Source of the DNA: Flemingiibacterium sp045649205
Lineage (GTDB): Bacteria; Bacillota; Clostridia; Oscillospirales; CAG-272
Length of the DNA stretch: 6,758 nt
Assembly: GCA_045649205.1 (NCBI GenBank)
Contig: JAZRPJ010000191.1
Span: forward strand, 1 to 6,758
Direction of reading: 5' to 3'
Shown: piece by piece, positions 1 through 5,598 of the stretch
Numbering within the stretch: position 1 is the stretch's first letter
Layout of the letters: each line of letters starts with the position of its first letter
Translations under genes and position numbers: made by a program
The notes under the pieces: model-generated
The model's input: the letters and a program-made list of their open reading frames with translations, nothing else
Told to the model about the DNA's origin: nothing
Databases searched by the model: none

Positions 1-734
1 TCGCACATATAGGTTTCGTAGGAAACCTCACCGTCGGTGTATTCGCCGTCGGGGGCGATCTTGTATTCTTTCTCGAAGATGACGCCGTGATTTTCGTAGC
101 GGATGGCGCCGGAAGGATGTCCCACGCCGATTTTATACAGCCTGCCAGTGGGCTTGTGGGAGAGGGTTATAGCCTCTCTTGTGTATTTTGCGCGCTCGTC
201 GCCAAGGTTGGTATAGAACCAGGTGGTGATTTTGTTCACGGGAGCGGATGAAGCTTCCATGACGGTGAGCGGGATATACTCCACACCGCCCGGGGCTACA
301 GAGGTAATGCCCCAAAGCGCACACCGTTTTGCCGTGCCGGCGGTGTTCTTTATCTTATGTATGACCTCAAGGCTGTCCTCCGAGCGGAAGACTATCTCCA
401 CAGTCTTTTCAAGATTCAGGCGTGGGTCATTTTTTTGATAGAGGATCACACCGTTTTCGCTAAGCTCGTAGACGATAGGCTCGTTGTCGGGATGGTAACA
501 GTGATCCCCCTCGGGAGCGACCCAAAGACGGTGACCGCCGCGGACTCGCCATCCATCGGGAGTTGTCAGTGCGGTCATAGTGAGAGGCTGCTCGAAAAAG
601 AGATTCTCACTGTCCTTGTAATAAAGATGAGAAATGCGTATACCGAAGCCAAGCGGCACGCCTACCTTTATATTTCCGCTTTCGAGAAACAATACATCGC
701 CGTAATTTTCTTTTGATTCAATATAATTCTTCAT
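1..734 (-). CDS. DUF4380-like, galactose-mutarotase-fold protein (3' end beyond window)
   Basis: The first 244 residues of a minus-strand gene that runs off the left edge. I recognise a pattern typical of DUF4380/mutarotase-like beta-sandwich proteins: GGHRLWVAPE at residues 66-75, a HKIKNTAG strand at 126-133 followed by CALWGITSVAPGG at 138-150, and a KIGVGHPSG...VIFEKEYKIAPDGEYTDGEVSYETYMC stretch (split here) at 201-244. The fold belongs to the carbohydrate-binding aldose-epimerase superfamily. Whether this member epimerises a sugar or only binds one cannot be said. There is no signal peptide, so it is probably cytoplasmic. The ATG at 734 lies 6 nt after the stop of the deacetylase gene and has no convincing ribosome binding site, so translation is probably coupled to that gene. 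It would be the third gene of the LacI-controlled operon. Family members are usually near 300 residues, so about 50-60 residues are probably missing here. Confidence 0.72.
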   Translation of the reverse strand, partial: MKNYIESKENYGDVLFLESGNIKVGVPLGFGIRISHLYYKDSENLFFEQPLTMTALTTPDGWRVRGGHRLWVAPEGDHCYHPDNEPIVYELSENGVILYQKNDPRLNLEKTVEIVFRSEDSLEVIHKIKNTAGTAKRCALWGITSVAPGGVEYIPLTVMEASSAPVNKITTWFYTNLGDERAKYTREAITLSHKPTGRLYKIGVGHPSGAIRYENHGVIFEKEYKIAPDGEYTDGEVSYETYMC

Positions 735-740
735 GCAGGT

Positions 741-1463
741 TTAGGGAAGAATTCTTTTTGGAACCACACGGAAAGCATCGTTTGCCATAACGAATCCCTC
801 GGCATAGTCAACGCCGCACTGCATTCCTCTGAATTTTGCCATAGTCATAACATCTTCAAGGAAGTCCTTGTCCTTGTCGCCGAGGGTATCTTTGTAGTTG
901 TCCTTCATCCATGCGATCTGGCTCTGATGCTCGTAGCACATAGCTCTCTTTATGTCGATAACATCGGAGATGTCAACGTATTCGGTAGGAACAAAGCCCA
1001 GACCGTTGGCAGGCTCGAAGTATGCAATAATCGGAATTTTATCGTAGGGCTTGTTCTTTGTTTCGAGCTTTGCGATCGGGATCATAACGGCGATGTCGTT
1101 GATGATCTTGCTTGTCAGCTCATGGTCGGGGTTGTAGTCGTGAGGAGAATGAGTAAGAATGATGTCAGCCTTGCAGTAACGGACGAGGTCGATGAATGCA
1201 AGTCTTGCGGTCTTGTCTTCAAAGAACATTTCGTCATCGTAATCGAGGCAGATGTACTCCGCGCCGATATGAGCCGCCGCACGTCTTGCTTCTTCCTTAC
1301 GGATAGCCGCAATTTCATCCATGGGGAGGGTGGCGGAGCCGATATTGCCGTTTGTGGCGGTGGCGGTGAAAACCTTGTGACCACTTTTTGCGTACTTGGC
1401 GAGAGTACCGCCGCAGCTGTTTTCGATGTCATCGGGATGTGCGCCTATTGCTAAAATATTCAT
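741..1463 (-). CDS. PIG-L/LmbE-family zinc-dependent deacetylase
   Basis: A complete 240-residue PIG-L (LmbE) family protein. The family hydrolyses N-acetyl groups from sugars and sugar conjugates (MshB, BshB and GlcNAc-PI deacetylase are members) using a zinc ion. The N-terminal strand and loop AIGAHPDD (residues 5-12) supply H9 and D12 as likely zinc ligands and D11 as the likely general base. HSPHDYNPDH (105-114) supplies the third ligand, most likely H114. YEHQSQI (178-184) and AEGF (221-224) match the family's C-terminal conserved positions. No signal peptide or membrane segment is seen. An open frame continues upstream to 1604, but it reads through a palindromic repeat. The ATG at 1463 is preceded by AAAGGAA about 8 nt away and starts exactly at the family's usual N-terminus, so it is preferred. 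The gene lies between the isomerase-like gene and the mutarotase-like gene. The substrate is unknown; an acetamido sugar is an inference from family and context. Confidence 0.9.
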   Translation of the reverse strand: MNILAIGAHPDDIENSCGGTLAKYAKSGHKVFTATATNGNIGSATLPMDEIAAIRKEEARRAAAHIGAEYICLDYDDEMFFEDKTARLAFIDLVRYCKADIILTHSPHDYNPDHELTSKIINDIAVMIPIAKLETKNKPYDKIPIIAYFEPANGLGFVPTEYVDISDVIDIKRAMCYEHQSQIAWMKDNYKDTLGDKDKDFLEDVMTMAKFRGMQCGVDYAEGFVMANDAFRVVPKRILP

Positions 1464-1502
1464 GCTGTAAGTTCCTTTCTTTGGTGTGTGATGTCGGGCG
1501 TG

Positions 1503-1622
1503 CTTGCCCTCTCCGTCACGGCTTACGCCGTGCCACCTCACCCGGAGTGGGAGGCAAATACGGAGTGAGTCCGTATCAGGCTCTCCCAGTGGGAGAGCTC
1601 CCACGAAGCGGGTGAGAGGGGA
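1503..1622. repeat. Intergenic palindromic element of about 120 bp
   Basis: A GC-rich non-coding block made of nested inverted repeats. There are three local hairpins: CACGGC/GCCGTG with loop TTAC (1517-1532), ATACGGA/TCCGTAT with loop GTGAG (1558-1576), and GCTCTCCC/GGGAGAGC with loop AGT (1580-1598). Longer pairings enclose them: 1537-1544 with 1609-1616 (8 bp), 1547-1553 with 1598-1604 (7 bp), and 1507-1513 with 1614-1620 (7 bp). Some of these are mutually exclusive. From memory the style resembles interspersed repeats common between genes in Ruminococcaceae; I cannot search for copies. No protein-coding sense is apparent. It sits inside the operon between genes one and two, so it would be transcribed into mRNA. 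The boundaries are approximate. Confidence 0.75.
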
Positions 1623-1648
1623 AGCGCCGGTGTCCTTTTTTCTGCCAA

Positions 1649-1684
1649 ATCAAGCCATAGCAAAAATATTCACTATGGCTTGAT
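1649..1684 (-). terminator. Stem-loop after the isomerase-like gene (terminator-like or processing hairpin)
   Basis: A perfect 12-bp inverted repeat (1649-1660 with 1673-1684) with a 12-nt A/T-rich loop, starting 25 nt after the stop of the isomerase-like gene. Read on the minus strand, only UU and then GGCAGA follow the stem, so there is no proper U-tract. It may be a weak or partial terminator, an mRNA 3'-end stabiliser, or a bounding structure of the neighbouring repeat element. Its position would let the first gene be expressed more strongly than the two behind it. Confidence 0.5.
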
Positions 1685-1709
1685 CGGATTTTATGTATGT
1701 GTCAGCTTA

Positions 1710-3524
1710 TCAGCCCTTTTTCCAGTGCTGAATTACGCAGGTAACGCGTCCGCCGCACTCGTTGATGATCTCATACTCGCCGAAGCATGCAGGGATTACG
1801 AGAGAAGAGAACTTGTCGCATTCCGCCTTAAGCTCGGGATTACTGATAGAACGAACGGTAACCTTGGTTGCAACGGTGGGAGTCAGCATATGCATGAACT
1901 TGCCCTCGGTATCAAGGACGCCGCGCTTTTCAAAGTGGATTCTCTCCACATGGTAAGGCATTACAGGTGTGGACTTGTACTGATCGATAAAATAGTCCTT
2001 CGTCCACTTGATAACCTTGGGTGTGGAAAGGAGGTTATCCTTTACCCAGGATGCACGTCTGGTCTTTTCCATGTTTCTGCCGTGCTCAAGATGCATCTTG
2101 AGGGGCTTGCCGGTCATGGTCTTTGCATCGTCATCCCAAGAGGGTCTTGCAAAGTCGTATTCAAAGAAGGAGTATTCGGTACCGTTGATAGAGGGGTTGG
2201 TATCCATTTCGAGTACCATCTGGTTACCGCCGTGACCGTGCATGGTTCCGGGGGGAATGAGGTAAAGGTCGCCTTCCTTGGAGGGCCAGTTAGCGATGAA
2301 GTCCTTCCAGTTTTCGATAGGCTTGATGTTGTTGGATTCTTCGCAGAGTCTTTCCCATTCTTCTATGTCGGCATGGACGTGGAAGCCTATCCAGGTGTTA
2401 GCACCCTCGTATGCTTCTGCAATGTAGTAGGTTTCGTATCTTCCGAGAGGCTCGTCGAAGTGGTCTTCAACGTACTTGGAGGAAGGATGGATATGCATAG
2501 GCATGGAGATTCTCTCAGCGAGCTGAGGAGTGGGATGCCAGCCGTCGTCAAGCCAGATATCGAGGGGGAAGAGTCCGGGATACTGCTTGTCGATAAGCTC
2601 ACCTACAAGCTCCTTGCCGTACTGCATAGCGTTGAGCATAGGCATGGAGATGCTTCTTTCGCCGCCGAAGTCGATGAGGATACGAAGCTCAGGACCAGCA
2701 ATTTTGTTCCAAGCGTTGTTTGCAAGGCCTTCTACGCCGTAGTCCATATCGTGGTATCTGTATGCACCCCAAGGACCGGGAGAGAAGATCTTAACCTCGT
2801 GGATCGGATACTTAACGAGGGTGGACATGATCTCGTCGTACGCCGCTCTCGGAACAAGCACGAGGTCGTCTTCGAAGTAGTTTTCAACATAGAAGTCCAT
2901 AGCCTCGTACATATAGTCCTTCTGGCGCTTGAGCATATAGTAGTCGGAATAGTGGTATTCCTTCCAGTTGTAGTCCTTGGTAGGCTCGGCCTGACCGAAG
3001 GAAACAAGCTTTCCGGTCCACATATCCCACTGTACCTTCTGGTGGGTATTGTCAACGTAGCACTTTACGTCGATCACATCGGCAAAAGCCTTGATGGATG
3101 CGCCCTCACCGTAGATGATAACGACCTTATCCTTTGCGGCGAGCTTTGCCTTGATGTCAGCAACAGCGGCATCGCACATAATGTCCTCGATAACGCCGAC
3201 CTTGTTAACGCGGCCGAAGCCGGGGTCGTCGGTAACGTAGGGCTGATTGTAAGCGATGATGTCCTCTCTTGACTTGTAAAGACCGGAAGCGGAAATAAGC
3301 TCCACCTTCACTCCGGCAGCTTCGATCTTTGCAGCGAGAGACTTTGCGATCTTTGCAAAGTCGATGCCGTACCAACCGTCAATGGCAACGGTCTTGCCGG
3401 CGGTGCTTGCAAGGGAAGCAAGCTTTTCGACAACCTTATCCCAACCGAAGGTCACCGACTCTTTGTTTTTTGCCGAAATAACGATCTTATTATCGGCATT
3501 TTTTATGGATTCATAAACAGGCAT
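1710..3524 (-). CDS. Class I phosphomannose-isomerase-like cupin with degenerate kinase-like N-terminal domain
   Basis: A 604-residue protein, much longer than a classical ManA (about 300-400). The C-terminal part carries the metal site of type I phosphomannose isomerases in the expected order: MHIHP (343-347; H344 and H346), YETYYI (363-368; E364), and PPGTMHGHG (424-432; H429, H431). These correspond to the QxHP, KTE and PAGTxHAxG motifs of ManA, so a zinc-dependent aldose-ketose isomerase acting on a sugar or sugar phosphate is likely; the substrate is not known. The first 240 residues look like a uridine-kinase-type fold: VAIDGWYGID at 46-55 stands where a P-loop should be but lacks GK[ST], and VKCYVDNT at 153-160 resembles the kinase IFVDTD strand. 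ATP binding is therefore doubtful. The ATG at 3524 follows a strong AGGAGGA site at 6 nt. This is the first gene of the operon behind the promoter at 3590-3617. Confidence 0.85.
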   Translation of the reverse strand: MPVYESIKNADNKIVISAKNKESVTFGWDKVVEKLASLASTAGKTVAIDGWYGIDFAKIAKSLAAKIEAAGVKVELISASGLYKSREDIIAYNQPYVTDDPGFGRVNKVGVIEDIMCDAAVADIKAKLAAKDKVVIIYGEGASIKAFADVIDVKCYVDNTHQKVQWDMWTGKLVSFGQAEPTKDYNWKEYHYSDYYMLKRQKDYMYEAMDFYVENYFEDDLVLVPRAAYDEIMSTLVKYPIHEVKIFSPGPWGAYRYHDMDYGVEGLANNAWNKIAGPELRILIDFGGERSISMPMLNAMQYGKELVGELIDKQYPGLFPLDIWLDDGWHPTPQLAERISMPMHIHPSSKYVEDHFDEPLGRYETYYIAEAYEGANTWIGFHVHADIEEWERLCEESNNIKPIENWKDFIANWPSKEGDLYLIPPGTMHGHGGNQMVLEMDTNPSINGTEYSFFEYDFARPSWDDDAKTMTGKPLKMHLEHGRNMEKTRRASWVKDNLLSTPKVIKWTKDYFIDQYKSTPVMPYHVERIHFEKRGVLDTEGKFMHMLTPTVATKVTVRSISNPELKAECDKFSSLVIPACFGEYEIINECGGRVTCVIQHWKKG

Positions 3525-3530
3525 TTTGAG

Positions 3531-3537
3531 TCCTCCT
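3531..3537 (-). promoter_or_regulatory. Strong ribosome binding site of the isomerase-like gene
   Basis: AGGAGGA on the minus strand, 6 nt before the ATG at 3524. It is a near-perfect Shine-Dalgarno sequence and fixes this start. It is clearly stronger than the sites of the following genes in the operon. Confidence 0.85.
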
Positions 3538-3589
3538 AAAGCATGAAATTTATCACGGCTGCAAGCTAAATCGGTGCAACCATAACTTA

Positions 3590-3617
3590 ATTATACCAAA
3601 ACGTTTTAGTATGTCAA
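3590..3617 (-). promoter_or_regulatory. Consensus promoter of the isomerase/deacetylase operon
   Basis: On the minus strand, TTGACA (3617-3612) and TATAAT (3595-3590) are separated by 16 nt. Both hexamers match the housekeeping sigma consensus exactly. Transcription should start near 3583, giving a leader of about 58 nt before the ATG at 3524. A promoter this strong with a repressor palindrome in its spacer fits a gene set kept off until an inducer is present. Confidence 0.88.
3594..3611. promoter_or_regulatory. LacI-family operator palindrome within the operon promoter
   Basis: An 18-bp near-palindrome with the perfect core AAAACGTTTT (3598-3607). Three further matched pairs lie outside a single mismatch pair (3597/3608). 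The central CG step and A/T-flanked symmetric halves are typical of LacI/CcpA-type operators, where the hinge-helix leucine inserts at the central CpG. It fills the whole spacer between -35 and -10 and overlaps two bases of the -10, so binding should exclude RNA polymerase. The adjacent divergent LacI-family gene is the likely binder, though a global CcpA-like protein is also possible. Confidence 0.8.
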
Positions 3618-3622
3618 GAGGT

Positions 3623-3652
3623 TTCTTGAAGAAAATTGAAAAAATTCTTGAA
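3623..3652. repeat. Direct repeat TTCTTGAA x2, 22 bp apart, upstream of the regulator gene
   Basis: TTCTTGAA occurs at 3623-3630 and 3645-3652, start to start 22 bp (about two helical turns), with A-tracts between the copies. The second copy contains the -35 of the regulator promoter. It could be a UP-like or bent A-tract region, or a site for another factor. In such A/T-rich DNA it could also be chance. Confidence 0.35.
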
Positions 3653-3676
3653 AATTTTACAATTATGTTGTATAAT
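3648..3676 (+). promoter_or_regulatory. Promoter of the LacI-family regulator gene
   Basis: TTGAAA (3648-3653), a 17-nt spacer and TATAAT (3671-3676) on the plus strand. Start of transcription is expected near 3683, leaving a leader of about 35 nt. The -35 boxes of this and the divergent promoter are 30 bp apart. The operator at 3594-3611 lies upstream of this promoter and does not overlap it, so simple steric autorepression is not expected. Confidence 0.8.
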
Positions 3677-3699
3677 ATAAGGTGAGAAATATTGCGAAC

Positions 3700-3703
3700 G
3701 GAG
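3700..3703 (+). promoter_or_regulatory. Weak, distant ribosome binding site of the regulator gene
   Basis: GGAG lies 14 nt before the ATG at 3718, farther than the usual 5-9 nt. No better site is seen closer in. The start codon is nevertheless secure because the protein begins with the canonical LacI-family N-terminus. Poor initiation would suit a repressor made in small amounts. Confidence 0.5.
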
Positions 3704-3717
3704 AAAAGTAATCAACC

Positions 3718-4722
3718 ATGGCTAAAATAACGATAAAAGATATTGCCAGAATGGCAGATGTATCCATAACAACGGTGTCATTTGTTCTCAATAATAAGCC
3801 GGGCGTAAGCGACAGTGTGCGAAAAAAGGTGAAGGACATCATCGATGAAACTCATTTCAAACCAAACCTCAATTCAAAAAAACTGCTCAAGAACAAGAGC
3901 TACAGCATTTGTCTTGTAATAAATGCCGCTTCCTCGCCCTTTGAGGATCTCTTCTATTTCGACGTGGCGAGAGGAATACTCAATCAGAGCGCAAAATACG
4001 AGTATAATCTCATCATGAGTAAAACCGCACCGGAAAATCCGGATCTTCCGGACATCGTTTATTCCGGAGATGCGGACGGGATCATCTTTTTACAGGATAT
4101 TGACGGGAAGTTACTGGAGAGAACCCTTGAAACGGAAATTCCCTTTGTGGTGGTTGACTCCCACACAAATGTGAACAACATAACCTCGGTGAATCCCGAC
4201 TACTACGCCGCCGCATACGATGCCGTAAGCTACCTCATCGACACGGGACACACAGATATTGCCATGATAGGCAACAAGACAGTAAGCGAATTTTTTAAGC
4301 AGACCTATAACGGCTTCAAGAAAGCAATGAGTGACCACGGCCTTACTGTACGAAAGAATCAGGGGGACCTTACCGCGAGGGGCGAAGAAGATGCTTACAG
4401 CGTGGCAAAGAAACTTATCACATCGAAAAATCCCCCCTCAGCGATACTTTGCGCCACCGATATTTTCGCTGTGGGTGCTATTCGTTCGGCAAAGGACTGC
4501 AATATGTCCGTACCGAAGGATATTTCCATAATGGGTATTGACGATATCTTCCTGTCAAAATACATTGAGCCAAAGCTTACTACTATGGGCATAAACAAAG
4601 AAGACATGGGAATCTACGCTATGGATCTCTTATACAAGAAGATAAAAGGGCAGGAACCAAGCAATATACTTCTCCCAATGAGCCTTGTGGTCAGAGATTC
4701 TGTTGCAAAATATGATAAATAG
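3718..4722 (+). CDS. LacI/GalR-family transcriptional regulator
   Basis: A 334-residue protein of normal length for the family. The N-terminal helix-turn-helix is canonical: ITIKDIARMADVS (4-16) then recognition helix ITTVSFVLNN (17-26). The hinge helix PNLNSKKLLK (49-58) has L56 at the leucine position that intercalates at the operator's central CpG, although the usual ARSL is replaced by SKKL. The rest is a two-lobed periplasmic-binding-protein-like sensor domain, seen in VVVDSHTN (about 141-148), GHTDIAMIG before the second lobe, AILCATDIFAVGAI, and DISIMGIDDI near the C-terminus. It is expected to bind a sugar or sugar phosphate and release DNA, or to bind a corepressor; the ligand cannot be read. 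It is divergent from the isomerase-deacetylase operon, whose promoter holds a matching operator, so local repression is the simplest role. A small gene follows after 10 nt and is probably cotranscribed. Confidence 0.95.
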   Translation: MAKITIKDIARMADVSITTVSFVLNNKPGVSDSVRKKVKDIIDETHFKPNLNSKKLLKNKSYSICLVINAASSPFEDLFYFDVARGILNQSAKYEYNLIMSKTAPENPDLPDIVYSGDADGIIFLQDIDGKLLERTLETEIPFVVVDSHTNVNNITSVNPDYYAAAYDAVSYLIDTGHTDIAMIGNKTVSEFFKQTYNGFKKAMSDHGLTVRKNQGDLTARGEEDAYSVAKKLITSKNPPSAILCATDIFAVGAIRSAKDCNMSVPKDISIMGIDDIFLSKYIEPKLTTMGINKEDMGIYAMDLLYKKIKGQEPSNILLPMSLVVRDSVAKYDK

Positions 4723-4727
4723 GTGAG
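4721..4727 (+). promoter_or_regulatory. Ribosome binding site overlapping the regulator stop codon
   Basis: AGGTGAG begins inside the TAG stop (4720-4722) of the regulator gene and lies 5 nt before the ATG at 4733. This placement supports the ATG at 4733 over the in-frame ATG at 4739, and suggests translational coupling between the two plus-strand genes. Confidence 0.65.
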
Positions 4728-4732
4728 AATAC

Positions 4733-5074
4733 ATGAAGATGATTTTTTATACTCCGACTCATGGCGTGAGTGAGGGATTTGGCGGTGCCACCTTCGGTTT
4801 TGTCGGAGGCGAGGATGAGCGAGCGGACAGCTTTATAAGCTTCCCCGAAGATTTAGAGGGGGTCATGATCTGCGGCAGCTATGCCGAATGTCTTGAAAAG
4901 ATCCCGGAGGGGAATTTTAAAGCCGCAGTTGTACTGCTCGGCAATGCCGGCGGCGAAAATGAATTTGTGCATAAGCTCCGTGCAAGGCTTAACATCCCCG
5001 TGGCAGGCGGAGGCGCGAAGTTTGCTGCCTCACAGCCGCTGTTCGCGATGTCCGGAAGATTGTCCCCTGATTAA
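4733..5074 (+). CDS. Small protein of unknown function downstream of the regulator, possibly 3'-truncated
   Basis: A 113-residue protein that I do not recognise with confidence. It begins with a hydrophobic strand (MKMIFYTPTHG) and a glycine-rich stretch (GFGGATFGFVGG, 15-26). It continues with alternating strands and helices, ending in AAVVLLGNAGGENEFVHKLR (64-83) and IPVAGGGAK. The last part faintly resembles strand-helix-strand elements of FIST-type sensory domains, but this is too weak for a call. No signal peptide or membrane segment is seen. It starts 10 nt after the regulator stop with a good ribosome binding site, so it is probably cotranscribed and made at low level. The stop codon (5072-5074) falls at the left edge of a hairpin-rich element, and the final residues SGRLSPD look like an abrupt end. 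An originally longer protein cut by that element is possible. It may act with the regulator, for instance as a ligand sensor; that is speculation. Confidence 0.65.
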   Translation: MKMIFYTPTHGVSEGFGGATFGFVGGEDERADSFISFPEDLEGVMICGSYAECLEKIPEGNFKAAVVLLGNAGGENEFVHKLRARLNIPVAGGGAKFAASQPLFAMSGRLSPD

Positions 5075-5093
5075 AGTTCTTTGAAGAGGGGTA

Positions 5094-5116
5094 CAAGTTC
5101 CGCTATGCGGAACTTG
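5094..5116 (+). repeat. 10-bp hairpin, left half of an intergenic palindromic element
   Basis: CAAGTTCCGC (5094-5103) pairs perfectly with GCGGAACTTG (5107-5116) across a TAT loop. It directly abuts the larger hairpin at 5116-5149. The pair, with the leading AAAGTTCTTTGAAGAGGGG (from about 5073), looks like one mobile-type intergenic unit. From memory this layout is frequent after genes in Ruminococcaceae; I could not check for copies. Confidence 0.65.
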
Positions 5117-5149
5117 GGGGGAAACTTTCTTTCAAGAAAGTTTCCCCCC
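5116..5149. terminator. Long perfect hairpin between convergent genes, likely bidirectional terminator
   Basis: A 34-nt perfect inverted repeat: GGGGGGAAACTTTCT pairs with AGAAAGTTTCCCCCC (15 bp, 4-nt loop 5131-5134). It lies between the ends of the plus-strand small gene (5074) and the minus-strand membrane protein gene (5172). It lacks a clear U-tract on either side, so termination would rely on the strength of the stem. It could equally act as an mRNA 3'-end protector or be the core of a repeat element. Confidence 0.65.
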
Positions 5150-5171
5150 ACATATCTTACACAATCAAAAC

Positions 5172-5516
5172 TTATTCAGCATCTTTGTCATCATTAATAG
5201 CGGAAATAGCTTCAATAGCTTCATCAACTGCCGCAGAAAGCTCGTCGGATACTTCAGGCTCATCTTCGTCATGGCAGTGGCAGCAGCCGCAATCCTCGTC
5301 TTCGTCATCGAAGCGGAGGTCGCTGAGGAGGTCATCGTCGAACTCCCACTCGTCGATTTCATCGCAGTGGCAATTCTTGAGAGCGCGCTTTTCGTTTCTC
5401 TTCTTAATGATAGCCATTACCGCGAAAACGATACCTACGGCGGCAACGATTGATGCGGTAATTATGAGGACAAGCTGCAATGTGCTGAGTCCATTTTCTT
5501 TTCTGTTATTTCTCAT
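5172..5516 (-). CDS. Single-pass membrane protein with acidic Cys/His-clustered tail
   Basis: A 114-residue protein of unknown family. Residues 1-14 are polar, 15-37 form one transmembrane helix (LVLIITASIVAAVGIVF...), and KKRNEKR (38-44) is strongly basic, which favours a cytoplasmic C-terminal tail. The tail (45-114) is extremely acidic, with about 29 Asp/Glu. It holds two Cys/His clusters: CHC at 49-51 and CGCCHCH at 76-82, immediately flanked by acidic runs. This suggests binding of a divalent or soft metal, but no known metal-site motif is matched. The ATG at 5516 is preceded by AAGGA at 9 nt, and a promoter lies at 5599-5626. The low-complexity GAx/GAy codons create long shadow frames on the other strand. 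It appears to be a single-gene unit, with a strong hairpin beyond its 3' end. Function unknown; membrane-tethered metal buffering or a scaffold are possibilities only. Confidence 0.8.
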   Translation of the reverse strand: MRNNRKENGLSTLQLVLIITASIVAAVGIVFAVMAIIKKRNEKRALKNCHCDEIDEWEFDDDLLSDLRFDDEDEDCGCCHCHDEDEPEVSDELSAAVDEAIEAISAINDDKDAE

Positions 5517-5598
5517 GGTGATAATTCCTTTCGTAAACTGAAGTAATACAAGGAATAGCCGTTAAGTTATTCTCAAATATCAGTATCCCTTATACTTA

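Noticed and set aside
1464..1604. N-terminal extension of the deacetylase by 47 codons to an ATG at 1604
   Set aside because: The extension reads through the palindromic repeat, and the internal ATG at 1463 has a good ribosome binding site and the family's normal N-terminus.
1680..3272. Long open frame of 530 codons on the plus strand opposite the isomerase-like gene
   Set aside because: It is a mirror of the strongly supported minus-strand gene. Its product has no recognisable domain and no ribosome binding site.
3560..3580. TTGCA...TGCAG imperfect inverted repeat in the operon leader, possible second operator
   Set aside because: Only the outer bases match and there is no central CG step; it is not comparable with the clear palindrome at 3594-3611.
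3680..3730. Possible 12-codon TTG-started leader ORF overlapping the regulator start (AGGTGAG, then TTG at 3692, TAA at 3728)
   Set aside because: The predicted transcription start near 3683 would remove part of its ribosome binding site, and the start codon is rare; it is too weak to list.
5185..5541. Serine-rich plus-strand frame
   Set aside because: It is the complement of the acidic codon runs of the membrane protein gene, low-complexity and without a start signal.
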